NCBI GenBank assembly: GCA_964526435.1
Contig: CAZGIC010000029.1
Coordinates: 1 to 20,811, forward strand
Reading direction: 5' to 3'
Source: Gallispira sp964526435
GTDB lineage: Bacteria; Bacillota; Clostridia; Lachnospirales; CAG-274
Length of the DNA: 20,811 bases
How positions within the stretch are numbered: position 1 is the stretch's first letter; the number at the start of each line of letters is the position of its first letter. Below, one piece after another: positions 1 to 6,688 of the stretch. The notes beneath the pieces are model-generated. The model did not search any database. It had not been told where the DNA came from and saw only the letters and a program-made list of their open reading frames with translations. A program made the position numbers and the translations under genes.

Positions 1-29
1 TTTCTCCTTTGAATTTATATATACACTAA

Positions 30-56
30 AATAGACGGCAGATTAAACCGTCTATT
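30..56 (-). terminator. weak hairpin, possible terminator
   Basis: A 9-bp inverted repeat (AATAGACGG at 30-38, CCGTCTATT at 48-56) with a 9-nt loop lies downstream of the small minus-strand gene at 197-379. On the minus strand the stem is followed by only a short, interrupted T run (TTTTAG), so termination is plausible but weak. It could equally end a plus-strand gene lying left of the window. Nothing else is recognisable between 57 and 196. Confidence 0.35.
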
Positions 57-196
57 TCTATCAAACCACCATGAGAGGTTCGTCATCAAATTCAGTTCTG
101 TATAAGCATGACCAAATTTGTACGCATTTTTATATGCTGTTTATCTCATGGAAATATTAGACTTTCATGAAACAAACAATTATAACTATATCATAT

Positions 197-379
197 TTAA
201 TCTCTGTTTGCAACAGCTCCTGTAAGTAATCCTAAGAGAAAAACTAAGAAAGTTACGCCTAAAGCGCACACAGCTAACTTTGGTTTATCTTCTTCAGGAA
301 TAAATGTCCCCTTTAAAACATGTGCCTTAGCTTCCTGTTCAGCAGCACGATAGTGCTTTCTCGGCCTTGCATATCTCAT
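197..379 (-). CDS. small single-TM membrane protein, unknown function
   Basis: This 60-residue protein is not recognised. Its first ~35 residues are polar and basic (starts MRYARPRKHYRAAEQEAK), followed by one hydrophobic segment at about residues 36-56 (LAVCALGVTFLVFLLGLLTG) and a four-residue tail. The layout suggests a single-pass protein with its basic N-terminus in the cytoplasm. The gene is probably real: the ATG at 379 has a strong ribosome binding site (AAGGAGG about 8 nt upstream) and an extended -10 promoter lies at 422-430. It is divergent from the Nudix gene at 532, with which it shares the 380-531 promoter region. No homologous family is claimed and there is no contextual clue to its job. 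Confidence 0.7.
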   Translation of the reverse strand: MRYARPRKHYRAAEQEAKAHVLKGTFIPEEDKPKLAVCALGVTFLVFLLGLLTGAVANRD

Positions 380-421
380 ATAAACTACCTCCTTAAAATT
401 TGTTCGATTTCTTATTAATTT

Positions 422-430
422 ATTATACCA
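422..430 (-). promoter_or_regulatory. extended -10 promoter for the small membrane gene
   Basis: On the minus strand this reads TGGTATAAT, a perfect TATAAT preceded by the TGn extension, about 45 nt upstream of the ATG at 379. No good -35 hexamer is seen, which is typical of extended -10 promoters. Confidence 0.55.
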
Positions 431-469
431 TATTTCATTTAAATATAAAAGAAAAATTTTATTAATTTA

Positions 470-498
470 TTGCCAAACAAAAAATTAAGGTGTATACT
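470..498 (+). promoter_or_regulatory. sigma-A-type promoter of the Nudix gene
   Basis: TTGCCA at 470-475 and TATACT at 493-498 are separated by exactly 17 bp and sit about 35 nt upstream of the Nudix ATG at 532. The ribosome binding site GGAGGT follows at 519-524. Confidence 0.65.
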
Positions 499-531
499 AA
501 AACCAAATATTAATAATCGGAGGTACTGTAT

Positions 532-1068
532 ATGAGCTATGAAGTAAAAAGCAGTGAAGTTGTATACAAAGGCAAAGTATTTAGCATTGAAAAGGATGTC
601 ATTACTCTCCCCGACGGAAGAGAAGCCACAAGAGAAACCGTAAAACATGGCGGTGCAGCGGCAATGATTCCCGTAGACGATGAGAGTAAAATAATATTTG
701 TAAGACAGTACAGACACTCAGCAGGAAAAGAAGTTCTTGAGATTCCTGCAGGCACTATAGAAAAGGGAGAAGACCCCTATGACTGTGCTGTAAGAGAAAT
801 AGAAGAAGAAACCTCATATAAAGCAGGCAAAATGACATTTATGTTTAAAATGTTTTCTGCCATAGGTTTCTGCAGTGAGATTCTATACATTTACCTTGCA
901 GAAAATCTTATTAAAGGCGAGTTCCATATGGATGCCGATGAATTTATAACTATCGAACGCTATACCCTTGACGAAAGTATAAATCTCATTGAAAAGGGCG
1001 AAATCTGCGACAGCAAAACAATAGCTGCAATTTTAGCTTATAAAAATCATATTCAGCAGAAACAGTAA
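532..1068 (+). CDS. Nudix hydrolase, ADP-ribose pyrophosphatase-like
   Basis: This 178-aa protein is a Nudix-superfamily hydrolase of the ADP-ribose pyrophosphatase (NudF) type, expected to split ADP-ribose into AMP and ribose 5-phosphate in the cytoplasm. The Nudix box spans residues 74-96: G74, E80, R88-E89, E92-E93, with the usual Gly near its end replaced by Ser95. The catalytic and metal-binding glutamates are all present. The upstream FVRQYRHSAGKEVLEIPAG segment is typical of ADP-sugar pyrophosphatases, and the length fits. The start is supported by GGAGGT 7-8 nt upstream. It is a single-gene unit, ended by the hairpin at 1173-1205. The assignment to the Nudix family is firm; the exact substrate is inferred from overall similarity. 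Confidence 0.9.
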   Translation: MSYEVKSSEVVYKGKVFSIEKDVITLPDGREATRETVKHGGAAAMIPVDDESKIIFVRQYRHSAGKEVLEIPAGTIEKGEDPYDCAVREIEEETSYKAGKMTFMFKMFSAIGFCSEILYIYLAENLIKGEFHMDADEFITIERYTLDESINLIEKGEICDSKTIAAILAYKNHIQQKQ

Positions 1069-1172
1069 ATCTAGAATTGACAGCTAAATTCCGATTTGCC
1101 ACACAAAACTAAACATTTTCTCAGCTAACTTTTCCAGCCGCTCTCCAGCGCCGTTGGAATAAAAGAAAATAG

Positions 1173-1205
1173 CACGGGAACTATCGAAAAGTTCCCGTGT
1201 TTTTG
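1173..1205 (+). terminator. Rho-independent terminator
   Basis: A perfect 10-bp stem (CACGGGAACT at 1173-1182, AGTTCCCGTG at 1190-1199) with a 7-nt loop is followed by TTTTT at 1200-1204. It ends the Nudix transcript. An A-rich stretch on the other side means it could also act on the convergent minus-strand transcript. Confidence 0.85.
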
Positions 1206-1362
1206 ATACTTTCTTCAGGACAGCACATAAATATTTGACTTACTTTCTAAAGTAAGCAATCACGGTGTGTTTTCAAACTGCCCTTTATTAAAAATCAGCA
1301 AAGCTGAATTTGACAATAAATTCAAATTTAACATAACAACACACCTTTTTACATTTTTTGAT
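1206..1362. other. convergent intergenic DNA with minor dyads
   Basis: There is no gene here. A 7-bp dyad lies at 1239-1256 without a T run. A 5-bp stem, TCAGC/GCTGA at 1295-1307, is followed on the minus strand by TTTTT and is a weak candidate terminator for the kinase-like gene ending at 1363. Confidence 0.4.
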
Positions 1363-1980
1363 TTAACACCATTTACCTGTAACACAGTCCTTTCCCGTAT
1401 CAAAAACCATGTCACAGTCCCTCTCCACATTAAAGGCAGAAAAATATTTCTCCTCAAGAGGGATCCACTTTTCCTTAAAATTTATATATCCCTCTTCTCC
1501 ATTCCTCTTTTTTATTCTTTCAGCCTGTTTATTTTTATCAATTGTAAGAAAAATCTTCAAATCATAAAATCTGTTTAGCATAGGATGACAGCTGTAAGAC
1601 CCCTCAATAATATTTATCTTTTTAAAGTCTATATGTATAGGTTCTCCAAACTCCTGTCTGTGACATTCATAGGGACAGTATGAAAAACTTTCACCTTTCT
1701 CAAGAGGAGTAAGCACCTCATTAAACACACGCTCATAATCCACATTCCCGCCCGGTTCACTTAGACGTTTTTCTGTCCTCTGATTCGGTCTTAAGAAAAA
1801 GTGATCCATATGTATTACATTACAATCGCATATTTTTTTAATTTCATCAGCAACCGTTGTTTTTCCCGAAGCACATCTTCCATCAATTGCAACAATTATT
1901 TGTCTGTCCTCTCCCGATAACTTTTCGATTTCTTTATATATATTTTCGGCAATAACTGTTTTAAAGTTATCTTCTGACAT
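1363..1980 (-). CDS. uridine-kinase-like P-loop NTPase
   Basis: This 205-aa cytoplasmic protein has a Walker A motif at residues 34-42 (GRCASGKTT) inside a beta-strand context IIVAID, and a HMDHFF segment at about 57-62 whose Asp59 matches the substrate-side acidic residue of uridine/pantothenate/phosphoribulokinase-type kinases. It probably phosphorylates a nucleoside or another small hydroxylated metabolite with ATP; the substrate cannot be read from sequence. The ATG at 1980 is preceded by AGAGGAT and lies 14 nt inside the end of the ECF S-component gene, so the two are co-transcribed and probably translationally coupled. The pairing suggests that it traps or activates what the transporter imports, which is an inference. 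Confidence 0.8.
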   Translation of the reverse strand: MSEDNFKTVIAENIYKEIEKLSGEDRQIIVAIDGRCASGKTTVADEIKKICDCNVIHMDHFFLRPNQRTEKRLSEPGGNVDYERVFNEVLTPLEKGESFSYCPYECHRQEFGEPIHIDFKKINIIEGSYSCHPMLNRFYDLKIFLTIDKNKQAERIKKRNGEEGYINFKEKWIPLEEKYFSAFNVERDCDMVFDTGKDCVTGKWC

Positions 1981-2542
1981 TTATTTTATCCTCTTTTCCT
2001 GTTGCATTTTTAAAGGGCACAAGCCCAGTCTTATTAAGTGCAAACATAATAGCAGGCAAAATAACAAGCTGTAATACAATTCCAGGTACAGCATTTAAAA
2101 ATGCTCCTGCTATAAACATTTCTGCCGTAAAGGCATTGCCGTTAATACCCAGAAGTATAATTTCAGCAATTCCCCAAACAACACGGCCTGCAATCATAGC
2201 TCCTATAATTGAACGATACAGAGCTACAACACATTTCCACTTTGAAGCCTTGTACATAAACCCTGACACAAAGCCGTAAGCTGCCAGTTCAAAAGCCATT
2301 GCTATTCCCGTAGGATATATGACAGGCATGCCAAACATAACATAGCGGAGCAAAGGTAATATGAACCCTACAGCCAGACCATATCTCCACCCGCATATAA
2401 GTCCGCACAGAAATACAGGTATATGCATAGGCAGCAGCATATTCCCAATCTGTGGTATCTGTCCCGTAAAAAAGGGCAGTACAATTCCAAGAGCAATAAA
2501 CATTGCTGAAATAGTCATATTTCTTACAGATATATTTTTCAA
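1967..2542 (-). CDS. ECF transporter S component, substrate unknown
   Basis: This 191-aa integral membrane protein has about six hydrophobic segments and looks like the substrate-binding S component of an energy-coupling-factor transporter. Typical features are an N-terminal helix NMTISAMFIALGIVLPF followed by a LLPMHIPVFLCGLICGW segment, as in many ECF-S proteins. Import would require the shared EcfA/A'/T module, which is not in this window. The likely start is a TTG at 2542 with AAGGAGGG about 10 nt upstream; no in-frame ATG fits better. It is the first gene of a two-gene unit behind an unusual MerR-type promoter at 2583-2613. Substrates of this family are vitamins, nucleoside-like compounds and metals, and I cannot assign one. 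Confidence 0.8.
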   Translation of the reverse strand: MKNISVRNMTISAMFIALGIVLPFFTGQIPQIGNMLLPMHIPVFLCGLICGWRYGLAVGFILPLLRYVMFGMPVIYPTGIAMAFELAAYGFVSGFMYKASKWKCVVALYRSIIGAMIAGRVVWGIAEIILLGINGNAFTAEMFIAGAFLNAVPGIVLQLVILPAIMFALNKTGLVPFKNATGKEDKINVRR

Positions 2543-2582
2543 ATTACTCCCTCCTTAATTAATCCCTAGTTTGTATATATCA

Positions 2583-2613
2583 ATTATATACCTTAAAGCC
2601 GACTCTAAGTCAA
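2583..2613 (-). promoter_or_regulatory. MerR-type promoter with operator dyad
   Basis: On the minus strand TTGACT (2613-2608) and TATAAT (2588-2583) are separated by 19 bp, longer than the normal 17. The spacer holds the dyad CTTAGAG-N4-CTTTAAG (2609-2592), with 6 of 7 arm positions paired. A long spacer filled by a dyad is the hallmark of promoters activated by MerR-family regulators, and this dyad resembles the CTTAAAG-type site described for the aldehyde-responsive AdhR/NmlR branch. It drives the ECF S component and kinase genes. An overlapping TATATA gives a conventional 17-bp spacer, so constitutive use is not excluded. No merR gene is in the window. Confidence 0.65.
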
Positions 2614-2657
2614 TAGTTTTATACAAATATTTCTATAATATCTGTGTAACCTTATTT

Positions 2658-2813
2658 GGTTCTACAATATTTGACGTGGTCATTATACTGTAATCCACAT
2701 TATAGGCTCCCTTTTAAGGGAGCTGTCAGCCATAGGCTGACTGTTAGTGAAATTTGACAAAGTCAAATTTTGCGATATGAGGGTTTATAAACCACGCTAG
2801 TTGACAAAGAACC
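2658..2813. repeat. 156-bp MITE-like element with three hairpins
   Basis: The segment begins GGTTCT (2658-2663) and ends AGAACC (2808-2813), so its termini are inverted. Its flanks are near-identical 8-mers (CCTTATTT at 2650-2657, ATTTATTT at 2814-2821, 6 of 8 matching), compatible with an old 8-bp target duplication of ISL3 type. The first 25 bases match 21 of 25 with 20447-20471, the end of a decayed ISL3-family element in this window. Inside are three tandem stem-loops: 2706-2723 (8 bp), 2725-2741 (7 bp, loop ATA) and 2750-2770 (9 bp, loop AAA). It encodes nothing and is probably a non-autonomous derivative moved by an ISL3 transposase. Confidence 0.6.
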
Positions 2814-2847
2814 ATTTATTTAACTTCAGCTTACTTTTCCACACATA

Positions 2848-2890
2848 AAATCAAAATAATCTCCGAATTCATATGAACTCAGAGATTATT
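2848..2890 (-). terminator. Rho-independent terminator of the polysaccharide operon
   Basis: A 16-bp stem (2855-2870 with 2875-2890) with loop ATAT lies 16 nt past the stop codon at 2907. In minus-strand RNA the two non-Watson-Crick positions are G-U wobbles, and the stem runs into TTTTGATTTT. In plus-strand RNA the same positions would be A-C mismatches, so the hairpin is built for the minus strand and closes the long polysaccharide operon. Confidence 0.8.
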
Positions 2891-2906
2891 TTTTAACATT
2901 TAATTC

Positions 2907-3638
2907 TTACTTTCCAATCACTTTATTTTTAATAACCACAAGCATAAACAAAGGCAATTGCAGCATTCTCACAAACCTTGAAGGCTGTGTAATAAGCCTG
3001 TAGAACCATTCCAGACCATGATTAATAAAAAACTCAGGTGCTCTCTTTACATTTCCGCTCATAACGTCAAAGCTTCCTCCCACACCTATTGCAAGTTTAA
3101 CATTAAGTTCTTTAATATGGTCATATATCCACTTTTCCTGTTTAGGAAAACCAATGCCCACAAGAAGCAGATCCGGCTTAAGCTCATTAATCTCTGCAAT
3201 TATTTCTTTTTCCCTGTCCTTGTCGAAATAACCGTTTGCAGTTCCAACAATCTTAAGTCCCCTATACTTAGCCTCCATAGCCTCTTTAGCTGTATCTGTA
3301 ACACCCGGAGCACCACCGAAAAAATATGCAGTTTTACCCATATCTTTCATTTTGTCAAAAATTCCCTGAACAAGGTCATATCCTGCAACTCTGTGCTTTA
3401 TAGGATTTTTTGTGAACTTAGAACCATATACAATGCCTATACCGTCAGGCACATTCATTGTACTTGAATTAAGAATTTCCATAAATTCCTTATTTTTTCG
3501 TGCTTCCATTACCATTTCCGGATTGGGCGTATATATAATAGATTTTCCGTTTCCCTTTAAACAGGAAACCGCCTTGTCAACAGCCTCTTCCGGCGTTATA
3601 TCAGCAAAAGGTACTCCTAAAATTCTGCATATACTCAT
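2907..3638 (-). CDS. tagA: WecG/TagA/CpsF-family ManNAc transferase
   Basis: This 243-aa protein belongs to the WecG/TagA/CpsF glycosyltransferase family (GT26), which transfers N-acetylmannosamine (or ManNAcA in WecG) to undecaprenyl-PP-GlcNAc on the inner membrane face. Hallmarks are TPNPEMVMEA (residues 37-46), NVPDGIGIVYG (62-72), FFGGAPG, LLVGIGFPKQEKW and a C-terminal segment GLEWFYRLITQPSRFVRM that forms the membrane-associated tail. Thr37 and Asp65, the positions reported as catalytic in Thermoanaerobacter TagA, are conserved at the same numbering. The ATG at 3638 follows GAGGTAA. It is the last gene of the operon, 50 nt after the small secreted protein gene. Family assignment is firm; whether the sugar is ManNAc or ManNAcA is inferred. 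Confidence 0.9.
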   Translation of the reverse strand: MSICRILGVPFADITPEEAVDKAVSCLKGNGKSIIYTPNPEMVMEARKNKEFMEILNSSTMNVPDGIGIVYGSKFTKNPIKHRVAGYDLVQGIFDKMKDMGKTAYFFGGAPGVTDTAKEAMEAKYRGLKIVGTANGYFDKDREKEIIAEINELKPDLLLVGIGFPKQEKWIYDHIKELNVKLAIGVGGSFDVMSGNVKRAPEFFINHGLEWFYRLITQPSRFVRMLQLPLFMLVVIKNKVIGK

Positions 3639-3688
3639 AGTTTACCTCATAAATTTCAAATTGCTTTTTATTATGTTTATTGATCCAA

Positions 3689-4132
3689 TTACTGAATAGT
3701 ATAACTTCCCTTAACAAGGAACCATGCCGCCTCTGTAACACTAAAACCTCTTCCATCAGATCTTGGAATAATGTTTAAATGATTAATAGTTGCACTGTGT
3801 CCGTTATACAAGGTCTGACCTGTTGTAGCATCAGTAATTCCTTCACTTCCGCTTATAACAACACTTGCTTTGCCTGATCTCAAAATAATTTCCGCACCTT
3901 CGCCGCCTATAATAGTCTTGCCAACAGCAACACTTACAGGTGTAAATGTTATTGCTGTTGAAGTTCCATCTCCTGAGCCTATTAAAGCCATTACCTGTTC
4001 TATCTTATCGTCCACATAGCTTTTTGAAACATATGGATCAGATTCAGAACCCGTGTCAGCTCCGTACACGCTGCCCATTATCATAACTGCACCTGCAATT
4101 ACACCCAATAAGCCAACAAAAAACTTTTTCAT
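3689..4132 (-). CDS. small secreted protein coupled to csaB
   Basis: This 147-aa exported protein has no enzyme motif. Residues 1-24 form a signal peptide (basic MKKF, hydrophobic core, then SVYGADTG as the probable cleavage region). The mature protein begins with SESDPYVSKSYVDDKIEQV, likely a short helix or coiled coil, then a mostly beta, glycine-rich body with IIGGEGAEIILRSGKASVV (about 75-93) and NHLNIIPRSDGRGF (117-130). I recall similar small proteins next to cell-wall genes in Clostridia, but no function. Its ATG overlaps the csaB stop by four bases (ATGA at 4129-4132) and has AAGGAGAG upstream inside csaB, so it is translationally coupled to csaB. It may help at the wall surface, which is a guess from context. 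Confidence 0.75.
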   Translation of the reverse strand: MKKFFVGLLGVIAGAVMIMGSVYGADTGSESDPYVSKSYVDDKIEQVMALIGSGDGTSTAITFTPVSVAVGKTIIGGEGAEIILRSGKASVVISGSEGITDATTGQTLYNGHSATINHLNIIPRSDGRGFSVTEAAWFLVKGSYTIQ

Positions 4133-5265
4133 TTTTTCTTTCTCTCCTTTTCACTTCTGATAATATCAAGCTGTTTTGCAAGAAGTATATCATTCTCATC
4201 AGCCTTATTCATCATAATATCAGCTTTATTCTTTAATATACTTTTATATCTTTCCATATTCTCGAATATTTCCAAAGTTATTGAAGTTATTTTGTCACTG
4301 TCAAGTTTTTCCTTTCTGACATCTCCGCCTTCAGGCATATCAAGCTCTTTAAGGTAATATTCTATCTTAGGGTCATAAATAATCCCCACCATAGGCACAT
4401 TTTTAACAGCAGCAAAAATAAGTGTATGAAGTCTCATACTTACCATTACATCAACCCTGCCTACAATACCCATCATTTCCGCAGGAGTATACCTTTTAGT
4501 AAGTATATATGACTTATTCTTCATCATTGATGAAACCTTTTTAGAAACAGCAATATCATTAGGGAACTGCATAGGTATAAAAATAATTTCTTTACCTGTA
4601 TCGGCAATATTATCACAGGCTTTTGCAATTTTTGAAATGTAGTCCTCACCGTACTTCGCCTTTGACCATTCCCTTACTGCAACTCCTACCCTTGGTTTTC
4701 CTCTCTCTATAAAATCTTCCTCAAGTATAAGCTTCTCAGCCTCTTCATCTCCTATGCTTTCAAGTTTAAAGGCTGCATCAGCAGTTACGGTAACATTTGG
4801 ATTGCTTACACCTATATTTCTAAGATCCGCCTCAGAAAGTTTTTCCCTTAATGTTATAACATCAACAGTGTTTATAACAGAACGCACAAGGAGCTGATTA
4901 AACTTACCCGTCACAGGACCAATTCCATTTGCATAAAGCATAACCCTTTTTCTGAAAAGCTTAGCAAGTTTTATAAGGCTTAAATAATACAAAAGAGAGC
5001 GGGTACTTGTACCATTCTGAAGCAAAGTTCCTCCTCCGCTTAAAACAATATCACTGTTTTTTATAGCAGACAATACCTGAAACACATTAAACCTCTGTAC
5101 AGACTTTACATTATATTCAGTTTTTGTAAATTCGGGATTGCGACTAAGTGCAGTAATATCCACATCATCAGCAAGACCTCTTATATTTGTAGTCATTGCC
5201 TTAAGTATAGCTTCATCACCACAATTTCCGAATCCATGATAGCCTGCTATCAACAGATTAATCAT
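4129..5265 (-). CDS. csaB: polysaccharide pyruvyltransferase CsaB
   Basis: This 378-aa enzyme transfers pyruvate from phosphoenolpyruvate to a ManNAc residue of the secondary cell-wall polymer, making the ketal that SLH-domain proteins bind. The evidence is the N-terminal INLLIAGYHGFGNCGDEAIL motif, a Gly-rich SGGGTLLQ segment at about 75-82, and the conserved C-terminal SMRLHTLIFAAVKNVPMVGI segment whose Arg and His are family-invariant. Length fits the CsaB subfamily. The start at 5265 has GGAGGT 6-7 nt upstream. It is 41 nt after the polymerase gene and overlaps the next gene by four bases. Its presence with the TagA-like and WecC enzymes identifies the locus as making a pyruvylated ManNAc-containing polymer. 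Confidence 0.92.
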   Translation of the reverse strand: MINLLIAGYHGFGNCGDEAILKAMTTNIRGLADDVDITALSRNPEFTKTEYNVKSVQRFNVFQVLSAIKNSDIVLSGGGTLLQNGTSTRSLLYYLSLIKLAKLFRKRVMLYANGIGPVTGKFNQLLVRSVINTVDVITLREKLSEADLRNIGVSNPNVTVTADAAFKLESIGDEEAEKLILEEDFIERGKPRVGVAVREWSKAKYGEDYISKIAKACDNIADTGKEIIFIPMQFPNDIAVSKKVSSMMKNKSYILTKRYTPAEMMGIVGRVDVMVSMRLHTLIFAAVKNVPMVGIIYDPKIEYYLKELDMPEGGDVRKEKLDSDKITSITLEIFENMERYKSILKNKADIMMNKADENDILLAKQLDIIRSEKERKKK

Positions 5266-5306
5266 AACATTACCTCCGTATTAAGCCTTAATAAATACAG
5301 ATAAAA

Positions 5307-6677
5307 CTAATTATTTTTCTTTTTATACTCATAATACCAAATATTCATAACCACAGCAATAAACACCCAGAAAAGACTTGTCATCATCGGTACTTCAAAA
5401 ACATTCTCAAAGAAATTATGGATTATTACACCACAAAGACCTGCTATAATACCTGTTGATAACTCTTTTGAAAGCTTAGTTGATGCAATCTTTATAGCTC
5501 TAAAACCATTTATAACTACAGAATACATAAGCAAGGCAAAAGCAGAAAAGCCCACTACACCTGACTCAACAGCCATTTTAAGCCAATAGTTATCCATATA
5601 AAATGTTTTTACAACTTCTGTATCTACTACCGTTTGCAGATTATGATTCATAGCAACAGCACCGCCAAAGTGACCTAAGCCTATACCAAAAACGGGCTGA
5701 TTTGCAAATATTTTAAGTCCTGTGATCCATCTCACAAGACGTCCTCCTTTTAATGAGGACTCTATATATTCAGCACTTAACATATAGCTGATTCTGTTTC
5801 CCACACTTGGCACAGCTACTACAACAAGAATTGCAAGCACTATACATGGAATAATAAGTCTTTTATCCTTCAGAAGCACATATATTCCTACTGCAACTGC
5901 AAATCCGATCCATGCACCTCTTGAGAATGTAAATACCAGACTTGCCATCATACATAAAGCAATCAAGGCAAACAGAATTTTTCCCTTTACATTTTTATTT
6001 GTAACTGCAAGAGATATTGCCATAGGTGATGCCAGAGTCAGAAGTGAACCAAAGGCATTTGGACTTGTAAATATAGAATATACTCTTGTTCTGACGCCTG
6101 CTTCATTCTGGTCAACCCATCCTGCAGGCATTTCAACACCAATAATATACTGATAAATACCATGAAGTGCAAGAATTCCCACAACTATAACAAATATTGT
6201 TGTAACACTCTTTGCAGTCTTTTCACCTCTTAACAACTGAATTACAACATAATACCAGAGCATATACTGAACGATCGCTCTGAATCCCTCAAGTGCAATG
6301 CTGTAATCCTGAGAATTTATAATAAGACATATTATCATAGCACTTATAAATATAAAAAGCGGTATATCCATAGGAGAAGTTTTAAATCCTTCATCCTTAC
6401 GGTTTGCTATCCACTTGAATATCCAGAGCATTACAAGAAGTATCAGTAAAAGCTCGTCCCAAATACTTCCCAAAACTGAACTGAAAGCTCTCACTACCGT
6501 ATCTATAACTCCGTAAGCTGCCAGTATAAATACCGCCACCTCATACCTGCACAAAACAATGCTTACAGCTACCACAACAGCTATAACGGCAAGAGCAGCC
6601 ACAGGTCCCATAGTCCCGCATCCAAGTCCCAGAAGCAAACCTGTCAATATAATCAAAGCAACATTTCTTTTACTCAA
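5307..6677 (-). CDS. O-antigen ligase/Wzy-type polysaccharide polymerase
   Basis: This 456-aa polytopic membrane protein has roughly eleven hydrophobic segments and a large outward loop between about residues 295 and 355, the architecture of the Wzy_C/O-antigen ligase family. The core motif is present as FTFSRGAWIGFAVAVGIYVLL (about 248-268), and the loop contains GRLVRWITGLKIFANQPVFGIGLGHFGG, typical of these enzymes. It probably polymerises lipid-linked repeats after flipping, or ligates the finished chain to its acceptor. The likely start is a TTG at 6677, 11 nt after the stop of the preceding gene, with only a modest GGTGG ribosome site; the next in-frame ATG would remove the first TM helix. 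Polymerase versus ligase cannot be decided from sequence. Confidence 0.85.
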   Translation of the reverse strand: MSKRNVALIILTGLLLGLGCGTMGPVAALAVIAVVVAVSIVLCRYEVAVFILAAYGVIDTVVRAFSSVLGSIWDELLLILLVMLWIFKWIANRKDEGFKTSPMDIPLFIFISAMIICLIINSQDYSIALEGFRAIVQYMLWYYVVIQLLRGEKTAKSVTTIFVIVVGILALHGIYQYIIGVEMPAGWVDQNEAGVRTRVYSIFTSPNAFGSLLTLASPMAISLAVTNKNVKGKILFALIALCMMASLVFTFSRGAWIGFAVAVGIYVLLKDKRLIIPCIVLAILVVVAVPSVGNRISYMLSAEYIESSLKGGRLVRWITGLKIFANQPVFGIGLGHFGGAVAMNHNLQTVVDTEVVKTFYMDNYWLKMAVESGVVGFSAFALLMYSVVINGFRAIKIASTKLSKELSTGIIAGLCGVIIHNFFENVFEVPMMTSLFWVFIAVVMNIWYYEYKKKNN

Positions 6678-6688
6678 AAAACCACCAA

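Noticed and set aside
1264..1345. GGTGTGTT...AACACACC inverted repeat with following T run
   Set aside because: Arms are 8 bp with a 66-nt gap, and the transcript it would end is already stopped at 1173-1205; chance is likely.
1267..1578. Plus-strand open frame opposite the 3' end of the kinase-like gene
   Set aside because: It overlaps the P-loop protein gene on the other strand and has no ribosome binding site or promoter.
2658..2813. Riboswitch or T-box upstream of the ECF S component
   Set aside because: The hairpins lie upstream of the predicted promoter, so they would not be in the transcript, and the ends look like a transposon.
3018..3467. Long plus-strand open frame opposite the TagA-type gene
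   Set aside because: It is antisense to a clear family member, lacks a ribosome binding site and has a low-complexity, unlike-protein composition.
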